A stretch of DNA of 64,000 nt from contig MU839841.1 in assembly GCA_030411725.1 (NCBI GenBank), forward strand, positions 310,001 to 374,000, in the 5' to 3' direction. Positions 22,348 to 33,426 of the stretch are shown one piece after another. A program made the position numbers and the translations under genes. Positions within the stretch are counted from its first letter, which is position 1. The number at the start of each line of letters is the position of its first letter. Source of the stretch: Echria macrotheca (lineage: Eukaryota; Ascomycota; Sordariomycetes; Sordariales; Schizotheciaceae). The notes beneath the pieces were generated by a model. It worked only from the letters and a program-made list of their open reading frames with translations, was not told where the DNA came from and ran no database searches.

Positions 22348-23150
22348 CAAAGTAATTGTGATTTTCTGTTGGGATAGGTGTTACGGGTTTAAGGGGGTCT
22401 GGTAAGGTGGGTAGATACGTATCTAGGCACAACATCCTTTTCGCTGGCGTGTAATTGACGAAAAAGCTTATGCCCATGACTCTGACCCATCAGATCGAGG
22501 GAATGACCCCTGTGTTGATCTAATGTTATCGACCAGCTGAGATCTCAGCCCTTCCTGAGGCTGGCACTGGTGGAAAAGCTGAGGCCTCGCATATGTGCAT
22601 ATTTACAGAGCCGATAACGGGGAGGGGTTCTAAAACCAGGGTGCTCTGCCTCCTTCGCACGGGCCAAGCGAAAAAGGAGAGCCGCGACACCTGTTCCCAC
22701 CAATCCGCCAAGCCCCTTTCAGCAAGTGGGTTCGTCGGCCAGTTGCAATTTAACACCAATTCTCCCAGACTCGATTTCTTGACACGCGTCTCCCAAACCC
22801 CCGACAGTGCTCTCCTCGGCAACCCCCATCCGACTTCGTCCCGAGCGCATTGGAATGGTTTCGACTTGAGCAATCGTTGATTCCCTTCTCCTTCGTTTTT
22901 CGTCTGCGCAGACAAACACGATTGCTGCCGTCTCTCCTCGCCCTGCTGCACCGCGCCGAGCGATCCCGATTGCCCTTTTCGTTTGGGAGCTTCACGAGAT
23001 CTGCCGTTGGCATTTTTCTACTGCCGAGAGCCATTCACTCGGTCGCTCTATAACCGCGAAACGGGATTCTGGGGCGCGCTGATAACACCGTCATCCCTCG
23101 TTTTTTGCTCTGGTTGATACCGACGCTCGTTTTCGCAATCCGGGATCAAG
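22348..23150. promoter_or_regulatory. Intergenic region upstream of the GDP-mannose transporter
   Basis: This stretch holds the 3' flank of the SDR gene and the promoter and 5' leader of the transporter, with no recognisable gene. Pyrimidine-rich sequence (TTCCCTTCTCCTTCG near 22880) precedes the start. Confidence 0.5.
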
Positions 23151-24486
23151 ATGTCGAACAAGAAGAACGAAGATATCGAGATGCGGGCCGTCGATGGCAA
23201 CGACTTCGGCGGCGAGAAGGACCCTTTTCTCGGGAGACCCGCATCCCGCCCCCGTCAAGAAGCGCCTCCGATAGGGGCTTTTATCGAGACGATTGACCAC
23301 AGCCCTGGCGCCTCGATTCTCGCGTACTGCCTGGCATCCATTAGCATGACGGTGGTGAACAAATACGTTGTATCCGGCTCAGAATGGAATCTCATGTTCT
23401 TCTATCTGGCCGTGCAGGTATGCTACTGTCAAACGCATCACGGATACAGCCGCCGAGTCTGACTGCCTTTTAGTCCATCGTCTGCACACTCGCAATTCTC
23501 CTCTTCAGGCAACTGGGCATGTTCAAGAACCTGGCACCTTTTGACTCGACAAAGGCCAAGAAGTGTACGAGCTCGCTAGTATTGTGGATATGATTTCAGA
23601 CTAATGGGTGATATTGTAGGGTTTCCCATCTCACTTCTCCTCGTCGGAATGATCTATACCGGCGGCAAGGCTCTCCAGTTCCTCTCTGTCCCCGTATACA
23701 CCATCTTCAAGAACCTGACGATCATTGTCATTGCCTATGGAGAGGTCCTCTGGTTCGGCGGCAGTGTCACCCCCATGACGCTGCTCTCGTTTGGCTTGAT
23801 GGTGCTCAGCTCGGTCATTGCTGCGTGGGCGGATATCCAGGCTGTCGTTGACGGAGTCCACTCTCACGAGGCTTCGGCTGCTCTGTCTACTCTCAATGCA
23901 GGCTACGCATGGATGGGCATGAACGTTTTCTGCACCGCTTCGTACGTCCTAGGCATGCGGAAGGTGATCAAGAAGATGAACTTTAAGGACTACGACAGTA
24001 AGTTTTGAACAGCATTATATTGGTACCCATCTCTGACATCTTCCAGCCATGTTTTACAACAACCTCCTCACCATTCCCGTGCTTATTGTTTTCTCTCTCC
24101 TGGCCGAGGACTGGTCATCGGCGAATCTTGCCAAGAACTTCCCGAAAGAGTCTCGTAACGCCTTGATGATCGGAATGATCTACTCTGGTCTCGCCGCCAT
24201 CTTCATCTCGTACTGCTCGGCGTGGTGCATCCGGGTCACCTCCTCGACCACGTACTCGATGGTTGGTTCTCTCAACAAGCTCCCGATTGCCGTCAGCGGT
24301 CTCATCTTCTTCGATGCGCCCATCACTTTCGGCAGTGTTTCGGCCATCATCCTCGGCTTTGTGAGCGGTCTTGTCTTCACCTGGGCCAAGGTCCGCCAGA
24401 AGGCCCAGTCTGTCGGCATTCTCCCCACCACTAAGCCGACGATGAGTGCTAGCTCCCAGAGCAACAGGGACGCCGCAAACTCATAA
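23151..24486 (+). CDS. VRG4: Golgi GDP-mannose transporter
   Basis: Four exons: 23151-23417, 23474-23564, 23620-23997, 24047-24486. The introns are 56, 55 and 49 nt with standard ends, and the product is 391 aa. It exchanges cytosolic GDP-mannose for GMP across the Golgi membrane and supplies mannosylation of proteins and lipids; the family is essential in many fungi. A hydrophilic N-terminus of about 60 aa is followed by about ten hydrophobic segments of the drug/metabolite transporter fold. Diagnostic elements are KKWFPISLLL around 118-127, the FYNN substrate motif at 248-251, and the nucleotide-sugar motif at 319-323. The latter reads GSLNK where the best-known members have GALNK. The C-terminal tail is polar and Ser-rich. 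Confidence 0.96.
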
Positions 24487-25209
24487 GCGATACTGGAAGG
24501 TGATTCGCAGCTGGTGTCTTCAACCCCGACAAGGGCGCCCCCGAGTTGACGATGGGTCTCCTTGATGCCTGGAATCACCGCACCGATGGACCTAATACGA
24601 TGGTGTGGTCCCCCGAGGCTTCTTTGCTCTGTTCGTGTATATCAGTTGTTTTGTCCGCTTCTGTAGAGATCTTTTTACCTCTCACGGAAAATCAGTTCAG
24701 CATAGAGTTTTGGCACGGAGGGAGCGGGGGACGGTCTTGGGTTTTCTTCATGATTTCATTTTTTGTGGACGGCGTACAAAGACGCCAAACCTGCATAACA
24801 TGCTTTTGCAGCTAATGGCTACTTAAGATATAAATGCGTCGCATGAATGGCGTTGGGGACGATGGAGGACGCGATGCCGGGTGGAAGTCGTCTCTGGGGT
24901 ATTTGATTAGGGCGGGAAAGGATCTGCTGGCGGACGAGCGATGGGGGCCATGGGAATGTACACTGTGGGTGAAGGCTTGTGAGCCGCTGATCTCGAAAAA
25001 TATATACTAATTAATCACGATCTGCCACTGCTCGGAGTTGACGGTGACGTGTGTTAACCAAAACTACTGATCAGGCTATGTCCTCAGGAGTTGGTATCTT
25101 CTTGTATGCCAAATATTGTTAAACTGCTGTCTTTTCTTGTTCTGAGGAACTGTAATTTTCATTGAGGTTAAATACACGATATATGTTGAGGCATGATATA
25201 TATATCTAC
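24487..25209. other. Convergent intergenic region, VRG4 / RCE1
   Basis: The 723 bp between two stop codons are AT-rich toward the right (ATATATA near 25196-25205). This is presumably the 3' UTRs; no gene is seen. Confidence 0.6.
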
Positions 25210-26248
25210 CTAAGCAAACGCAGCAGACGGCACGAGGGAGTTCCCGCTCTCGGTCAATATCCACAGATTCCGATACCACGCGACGGCGCCGGCAACAAGC
25301 AATGTATAATAAGTCACGGTCCATAGGATGCTCGTCTCGGCCCTCGGGCTCGACGGCCGCTCGATGCGCCCCCAGACCTTGGGCAGGCCCATGCAGTTGC
25401 AAAACGTGTGGACAAGACAAACGGCCAGCAGCGAGCCGGAGCGGAGGAACAGGAAGGTGGCGTAGGCGCCGAAGAGGGTGGTGTAGGCGAACTGGACGAC
25501 GGAGCGGGCGAGCGCGGCGGCCGGCGGCACCTGGGGGTGCGACAGGCGGAACTCGTAAAAGTGGTGGACGTGGGCGAGGCCGAAGATGATGGGGGAGAGG
25601 AGGATCGTCTTGGCGAGAGACGTGCGCGCGACCAGCATCAGCGGCACCGAGGCCGAGCGGAAGAGGACCTCCTCGGTCACGGGGCCGGCGACCAGGTTGC
25701 GCCAGGCCGGCCACTCGGTCCAGACCTCGGCCAGGGCGGCAGTCCAGGCCGACGGGCGGTAGCCGGACTCGACTACCAGGGCGTGGAAGAGCGGGCCGGC
25801 GAAGAGGAGGGCCGTCAGGAGGAGGGCGCGGAGGGCGTCGACGACGGCGGCGGGCCAGATGCCCGTCAGGTGCAGGATCGTCGGGGGAGGCGCCCCGGCC
25901 GTCGTGGAGAGGATGGCGAAGGTCGAGAGGGTGCAGAGCACGCAGGTCAGTGTTACGGACCGGATGCGGGCGCGGATCACCGAGGGTGCGTCCCGGGACA
26001 GCGTCGGCGACGGCCGCGTGGTCGAGGAGGCGTAGAAGGGGAGGAAGTAGGCCAGGGCGTAGAGGACGAGGAGCAGAGACGCCGTGCCGGTCGTGATTGG
26101 CGGGGGTGGGGGGTCATCTGATTTTTGTCTTGTGTTAGTATATCCAAGCAATGTGTATGTAGTAGTAGACGAAGGAGGGAGGAGCCGTGCCTTTGTGCCA
26201 CCAATCCGCCAGCGGCCGGAAGCCCAGGAGCGAGAGGAGGGCCGGCAT
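25210..26248 (-). CDS. RCE1: CAAX prenyl protease 2 (Rce1)
   Basis: The main exon 26117-25210 is secure. It encodes ITTGTASLLLVLYALAYFLPFY, then several membrane segments. Family residues include EE and R in VTEEVLFRSA, FGLAHVHHF (metal or catalytic His), and HTFCNCMG near the end. The enzyme removes the last three residues of farnesylated or geranylgeranylated CAAX proteins such as Ras and mating factor at the ER. The 5' end is less certain. The open frame continues upstream without an ATG, while TACTAAC (26134-26140) and CAG (26118-26120) mark an intron end. The only nearby ATG (26248) opens a 19-codon exon to 26191 that joins in phase if the intron starts with GC (AAAG/GCACGG). That gives 321 aa, close to the family length. 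It is convergent with VRG4. Confidence 0.87.
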
Positions 26249-28976
26249 CTCGGCGTAGGTTGCAAAACAGGTGGTGGTGTCCGGGTTTCAGCCCTACGGG
26301 TACGGCACGGGGCGTTTCGGTCACTGATGTCGTAATGGGACCGCCGCCGCGACTCACTTCGCGAGCCGTGGCCGAGCAGAGAGGCAGGGGCCGGGTTTGT
26401 TTCGATCGCCAAGTGGTGCCTACCCTACTACCGATATCGATTGTCGCCTCGCTTGCCGCGTGTCGGTTGGCGGTTGGCGGTTCGTCGATGTGGAAGCCAC
26501 CTTTGACAGGTCGGATGGCCCACCTCTACCGTCTATACGGGCTGAGCTACTTCGGTGTTATTCTAAGCTTAATCGACGGGTGCGATGGGTCGACGTGGGA
26601 GACTGAACCCGTGAGGTTGCGGCGCGGAACGAACCCCACAGACGACGACGGGACGTCTCAATTCCACAATCACAATGTCTCGCAGCCCTGTGCTATTGTC
26701 GGAATCTTCCGCGGGATGCCGGGCAAGCAAAGACAACGCCTCAGCGCGCCTCTGATCGACGGCCCCTTTCTTTTTTTTTTTCCGTTTGCTGTCGTCTTTG
26801 TTTTGCTGACCCGCTTTGAGAAACATGCAAGATGTCGACAGCCACAGCACGTGATACACGTGTCAGCACAATGCTCAGCTGAGACCCAGAAACGCCGCTT
26901 GTTTGCGATGTCTTCGTCCACAGCCCAATGGATGTCCCAATGGTTATTATCTCTAGCCACTCCAGCGCTTACTATCCGTACCTTATCACGAAATCCGTTG
27001 GTTGCGACAGCAATTGCGACAGCACCACAGGGCATTGCAGCCCAGATTGGTCGGCTATTAAACGCGAAAAGCACGCGAATCAGCGACGCGCTTTTCGTGT
27101 TTTGCATGAAGGTTTAATTAGGGGCCCCGCCGGTCTGGGAGACGCCCCTCCACGTCCAGGCCCCACCCCTGCCGACTCAGCGAGCCAGAAGCTGGACTTT
27201 TTTCCATGATTCCGTCATGCTCTCATGCTCTCCCCACGCCATTGGAAATCGGATCGCGTCAGGCCTGACGTGTGGCCCTGGCCGCCGGCCCTGTGAGCGA
27301 CTCAAATAGCCGGCCATGTGCCCGTCGAGAGAGACGCAGGATGCAGCTAGGTTTGGGCTCGACAGATGGGCCTGCGGTCGATTCGGCCACGCCTGGGTCT
27401 GTTCGGAATCCGGCCTGTGTCTCGGCGCACAAGGGCCGCCATGTCTTCTCCACAAGGCGGTGAAGCGTTGTGCGAGCGCCACTTGCGACATGGCTAGGGG
27501 TTGCGTGTGGGGGACAACGGCTGCGAATGCTTTTTCCAGCCCAGCGAGATCTCTCGACGTGGTTCATCGGCGGCGCTTGTCTGTCAAACGCCGGCAGCCG
27601 CTGTGGATGGGAGACGGCAAGCCGTGGATATCGGCACCTGGTCAGCAGAGTTACACCCAGGACAGCAAAGAGATACTGCCGCTTGTTGTGCCCATGGCTC
27701 CGGCTGCAGCGGACAGACCAGAGCGTCGGTGGCAATGTTGACACAGGACAGAGGGGTTCCACGGCACTGGAATGCCCTCAGTGGTTCACTGCAAACCCCA
27801 CAGGCGTCTCCTGGCGGATGGCAGTAGCCCAGAATGGCAGACCTGAAGCAGGAGACGCTCGATCTGGAGCACTGGCTAACGCAGAAGGTGCATTCGATAC
27901 TGCAGGCCGAGGCGCAGCCTGCCTATCGCGTCGCGTCGTCTCTGGCACGCGAAATTAGACGCAGCCTTGCATCGAAACTTTTTGAAGCGGTCTGCGCTTC
28001 CACAGTCCCACAACCCAGCAAGATGCAGCGGGCATCTGGTCTCTGGAAAATCTCTTGACTGCATCCAGACGACCACTCCTGAAATGTGCAGTGTCTAAAC
28101 AGACGCTGGCTGCTGGCCAATGGCGGGTGCAGAGGCCGGTCTGGGGACCCGATTCTGGCTTTTTGTATACTTGGTGCGACTGCCAGTCTTTCCCCTCGTG
28201 TTCTCGTCCTTCCCTTTCCGCCCAACCTTTGTTCCCAGAAGAGGGGGGAGAACTGCCACTTGTCGACCTGGTCGCAGATTCCGTCGTCGGCTGTCCAGAT
28301 AGATGTAACCCATTGGCTACCCGGCGGCAGCATCCCCGAGCCTGACGTTGCGCCCCTGGCCATTTGACTGGACACCAGCCTTCAGACTCTAGTCGCTCCC
28401 TCGTCCCTCCCTCCCTCCTCAGGCCTGCTATATGGCTGCTTGATATTCACTCGTTTTCTCTCCTATCTTTAATCCACGGCCATATCCTGTCTCTGGTTAA
28501 TTCTCCTTTCGTCCACTCGCTCTGTCCTCTTCTCCACCGCGAGGTGGATAGCCTCAACCTAATTCTCGACCTAATTAGCCACCTCCACCACGTCGTCCCC
28601 TAGCCACCGCCGGCGTCATCCCAGCTCGACCTATAATCTCGCACCTCGCAGCCAATCGTGACGGGCAGAAGCAACCGACCTCAGCAGGGCATCCAACGAC
28701 AACCGGCGAGCGCATTCTACTAATACGCAGGGAAGGCCCAGCACCCGTAGCACGCGATCAAGAGCCTACGAACGCGACCGGATCGACCAGCACCCCTCGG
28801 CTCTGGCGGGGAGAACGGGATTTTTCTCCTCGTCCTCTTTTTTTTCCCTCTTGCGCGCATGAAGTGGTCATGGAAAGCATTTGATCGTCCTCTGTTCCAC
28901 GAGGGAGCTGGACTCGACGGATTGATCGCCTGCCGGCCCCGAGCACCGGACGAACCGACTTCCAGGCGAGAACGCC
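26249..28976. promoter_or_regulatory. Divergent intergenic region, RCE1 (-) / serine-rich gene (+)
   Basis: The 2.7 kb hold both promoters and, near 28380-28600, a pyrimidine-rich stretch that looks like the 5' leader of the serine-rich gene. Short frames on both strands show no protein family and no splice chain, so no gene is called. Confidence 0.5.
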
Positions 28977-31825
28977 ATGTCGGCGCCACCCCTCCGACAT
29001 GGCGGCCGGCCGACATCGACCTCGACACCGCTCCGCGAGAGATCGCAGTCGCAGAACAACACGCTTGCCATCCGAATCGTCCCATACACGCCGCCCCGTC
29101 TCGACCCCGAGGGGCGGACACCGAGTCAGGCGTCGTCGCATGTGGCGGGAAATTATGACGACCGCAGAAGTTCGACAGCGGGAGATTCCAGGCGGCCTTC
29201 GTGGCGTGGGCAGACAGAACACAATGCTGCGAGTCCAGGGTCCGCATTGTCTTCGGGTTCGGCATCGTCGCTCCCATTGGCCAGGGCTCGCGATGGAGGG
29301 GTTTCAGGCTCGAAACCTGCTGCCAGCCCCTCAGCAGTCTTGGGCCCTGGAGGTCCAACCGCCCCGTCTCTGAGGTCACCATCCCAAGTTTCAACTAATA
29401 TCGCGGCGATTAATGCATCGTCGCCGCAGTCACCCGCGTCGTCCAGCAGCTCAGCGGCTCCCACGCCACGCCCCCTGTCGCGGCGGGCCAACGCCGTCAC
29501 CATCCATGCCGATAAGACCTTCTCGCTGGTGCGGCTGGGCGGCAAGGGGTCCGATGTTTCCAGCTCGCTGCTGTCGCCGCCGCTGTCGTACTCTTCGAGA
29601 ACGTCGAGCTCGCAGGACAGACCTTCGATCGATGCATGGAGCGATGATCGTCCCGGTTCCGCCCTGACCGGAGCGAGTACCACCCTCCCGGACTACGGCA
29701 TTTCTGAGCCGCTTCTCACCCCGTCTCCTGGTTCCTCGACGACCCGCTTAGCTGAGGATCCTATCAGCTCGTCGCCCTGGAACTACCGCATGGTTGGCGG
29801 TTTGCGCAAGGTCCCCAAAACTCCCGACCTCAAGAAAAAGAAAGGGCTGGAAAACATCGCGACGCCAGCGTCTGACGCGCCCCTTGCTCCACTACCAGAG
29901 GACACGCAAAACAGAAGCGAGGACGACGAGACCCCATTGCGTAGCATCGTGCCCAAAGCATCCTTCGCTTCCACCGAGTCGGCTCAGACGGTCTCCACGA
30001 CGTCCGAGACGACCAATTACAAGGTATACGGCCCAGACTCGTCGCTGCTCCAGCAGTCTGACGATAGTCTCGCACTGCCATCCTCCAGCCACTCCAACTG
30101 GGAGGCCTTGGGTGATTCGTCGCCGGCCCCGGCCTTCTCCAGCAGCCCTCCGGCTACTTCTCACAGTGACGAGAACTACGTCGTGCATGGCAATCCCTCT
30201 CCCTCGTCCTCTCTCGCCACCCTCCCGCGAAACCCCCGCCCGACTTACTCGCAAGAGAGCCTCCGTGTTCCACCGCTGAGACCGGTCAGGAAGAAGTCGT
30301 TTGAGAGAACTGGGTACTACAAGCAACGATCACGAGAGAACCTACGGGCCCGCGCCGGGTCGCTCCAGTCGCTCAAGAGCATCTCGTCGGTCATCACGAC
30401 GCAGGATCCCACCCAGGCCTTCCTTGCCGCTCCGGTGCTGATCAACTTTGGGACAACCCACCCGTTTGGCGCGCGGGGTGGCGATACGGGGGGCTCGTCT
30501 CAACAATATCCATGGTCCACGAGCTCCACCAGCCAGAGCGCTGCTATCCAGCGCCCTTCTGTCCCGATGATACAAGAGACGCCTCACCAATGGAGCTCCC
30601 AGCTGTCGACCGTCATGTCGGAGAGCGAAGGCGACAGCGAGACAATGAGTCGGTCTGTCTCGCCTCTGTCCGGCCCTCAGAGTCACAGGCGACGCAGCAG
30701 TGCCGGCTGGGCGAGTTCCCTGCACAGTCGCCAGATGCAGAGTATTTCATCCTCGCTGGCGGCCCAATTGGAGGAGGCCGCCTCTGGAAGCGACTCGATT
30801 GAGAGGCCGTACCCGACATATTCGAGAGCCGGCCCTACGCAACTCCGGATGGTGCGCGACCAGGATGAGCACGGCGATGGTTTGGCGGACTTGCAGGAAC
30901 AGCCCTCCCGGAGTGGCTTGTCCGCCTTTTTCCAGAGCAGCAACAGCTCCAGTCGAGGCTTGCACTCGAGTGGCAGCTCCAGAGCCAACAGTCTTACGTC
31001 GACGCTCCCCGCGTGGGCTAGGTAAGCCGCAGGCCCGACCCAAAAATAGATGCCGGCACTAACGCGAGACAGGGTATATTACGGCTCCGGCGAGCGCCGG
31101 TGGCTCGGAGCTCCGTCATTCATGACCGTGTCCGAAGCTGGAGACAGCCGACCCGGTAGCTCGGCTAACCCCAACGGCGAGTCGTCCCCGAGCACCGATC
31201 GTTTCCCTTTGCATCTCTACAGCCGGCGCAAGCGCGCAAGGGAAATCCAACCGCCAAGGGGAGAGCGCCCGTTCTCCGATCAGGCTTCGCTCGAGATCTC
31301 GCAGGCACCCCCGCTGGGCCCGGACTACGGCGCTTTTCGATCGCTTCGACGTAAGACGTCGAGCATCTGGTCGCCTCACCTCCGGATGGATCGCCGTGCT
31401 AGCCGGTATAGTGTGTGGGATCCGCCGAGTGTGAGCTGGTCCGCCGACTCGGGGCTCCTTGGGAAACGAAACGCCCAGGTCATGCTCTTTATCGCTGGGT
31501 TCATCTTCCCATTTGGTAGGTTTCTCGTGGCTTTTCATCCGATAAGACGCTAACAATATATTCAGCTTGGATGGCTGCCGCGCTACTGCCTCTTCCACCA
31601 CATCCAGGACTCGATATGATCGAGAGGGGAGACGACAGCCAGACCCGATTTGGCCGGAAGGCCGAATTCCGCCAGAAGACGCGCATCGTCGACGAGGTGC
31701 GATACGAAAGCGCCCGCTGGTGGCGAAACCTTAATCGCTTCATGTCCATCATTGGACTTTTAATAATCGGTGCTATTGTTGCATTGGTTGTCGTCGGGTT
31801 CAAACAGGGTTGGGTAGTCAGGTGA
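28977..31825 (+). CDS. Serine-rich protein with C-terminal membrane segments
   Basis: Three exons: 28977-31021, 31073-31515, 31566-31825. The introns are 51 nt (GTAAGC, CACTAAC, CAG) and 50 nt (GTAGGT, GCTAAC, CAG), and the product is 915 aa. Residues 1 to about 800 are low-complexity, with Ser/Pro-rich stretches and scattered basic clusters, and look disordered. The conserved-looking part is the end. A hydrophobic segment at about 815-840 (AQVMLFIAGFIFPFGAWMAA) is followed by a charged linker and a clear membrane helix at 888-908, leaving seven residues (KQGWVVR) after it. The layout suggests a large cytosolic domain anchored at the C-terminus. I recognise the type only as a fungal serine-rich hypothetical protein and assign no function. 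ATG 28977 follows AACGCC, a good fungal start context. Confidence 0.85.
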
Positions 31826-33426
31826 CGAGACGACGATGACACCTTACGCCTCGAGCTACGACGACACGGCAACGAAATCTCTCTTTATACTACAAAGACT
31901 CGACGCAAATTTCCTTGCAATCTCTAATGACCTGGACGACATAATACGACACTCAGCACGCTTGACGGATTTGCACGTCTAGAACCTTTCTACCACACAC
32001 CATCGCGTCACACACTACGCCATCTCCTCACGGATTTTTTTTACCACTACTATCGACATTCGGACGACGTTTCCATCACTACTGTATCACTATTGCTTCA
32101 CCAACGACTTACGGATTAGACGCTCGCGGTATAGAGGGTACTATCGAAAGCGCGTTGGGACCCAAGATTGGATTTTTTATAAATCGGGCTCTGAGAGATA
32201 CCCCCCATGCTTTAATCGGAGTTCTTTTTTTTATTCTCTTTTCACTTCTTGTATTAAACCATTTTCCTGCTACGAGGCAGTATTACTTTTTATGATATTA
32301 CCAGGACGGTGTTTAGGGAAGACACAAGCAGGGGCATCATACCATGATCATGAATTCATTTATTCATGACATGGCCCGGTGTTTGGGTTTTTTTGGTGTT
32401 TTCTTTTCGATTCTTCGAAACCATTGTCTTTTTTTTCTAGGTTTGCTGCTGGGTGGAGGATTATCTTTTGGTTGGAGTTGAGAGGGAGTGGATATGATTC
32501 CTATAATGTGGGAATGCTGACGGAACAGATGTGTTGGGAGTTTGGAATAAAGATATAAAGATATATTTGATATTGGAAATGTTAATTACCAACAAGACAA
32601 GAACACTAGAAAAAAATTGATAAAATATCTTTTAAGTTTATTTGGATCTCGGATGTGTTGGAGTACATACAGACAGGATGGGGAAAGTCACGATCTTGGG
32701 GCCTGGCCCAGGTCGAGCCGGCATATAACTGTGGCGATTCAGGCACCCTGCCGGGTAGCAGTCGCCAGTGCTGCTGCTCCGCGCTAGATATCTTAGATTT
32801 CTTTGTTTACTTGCAGGCAACTGAGTCAAACAGATGAAGCCATTCAGAGCAAAGGCAACAGGATAGATAGATAGATAGATGACCTGGCCCCGCTCTCGCT
32901 GAGCCACGGCAGTCCTTACCTCAATACACACAACTGATTCCCTGCAGAGAACCCAGTTTCCCAGAATAACCGCAGTTGGAATTCTAAGGCGCTGGCTGGC
33001 CTTGAATCCTGGTAATCCTTTTGGAAGTTGGCTCAATTGGGTGTGGTCTAAGGTAATTGCGCAGGTTGTCACAGGGAGGAGGATTGAAAATGCTCTCGGG
33101 GATTTCATGAACTAGATCAAAGACTATGATTCTGTCCCGACATGTGCATGTTCGTATACACATCTGTGTATCTGTATTTGTATGTATTGTTTGGTATGTA
33201 TTTGTATAAACTAGGATTTACCCATTCCTTCTGCCAGAGCAAGTCTCGCCACGATAAGCAAGCAACTAAGTCACAGGCAAACAAGCCAAAGAAGGTACCC
33301 AGATACCCAGGTACTCAACTCTTCTTGTAGTCTCACCGTCTCACCGTTTCAGCTCGACCTAATCTAATACCTAATCAAATCCCTATCGAACAAAGACGAG
33401 GACAATAGATTTGATAACCACCTAAA
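31826..33426. other. Convergent intergenic region with GATA microsatellite
   Basis: The 1.6 kb between two stop codons are AT-rich, with homopolymer T tracts, and hold no recognisable gene. A (GATA)n microsatellite lies at 32862-32880. Confidence 0.6.
32862..32880. repeat. (GATA)n microsatellite
   Basis: Nearly five GATA units lie in tandem between two convergent genes. It is likely simple sequence rather than a regulatory cluster. Confidence 0.8.

Noticed and set aside
25408..26121. 237-aa plus-strand Gly/Glu-rich frame
   Set aside because: It is antisense to RCE1 and low-complexity because of the GC-rich third positions of that gene.
25210..26412. 400-aa version of RCE1 starting at 26412
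   Set aside because: The codon there is TTG, not ATG, and the extra N-terminal residues are Arg/Pro-rich noise upstream of a clear intron end.
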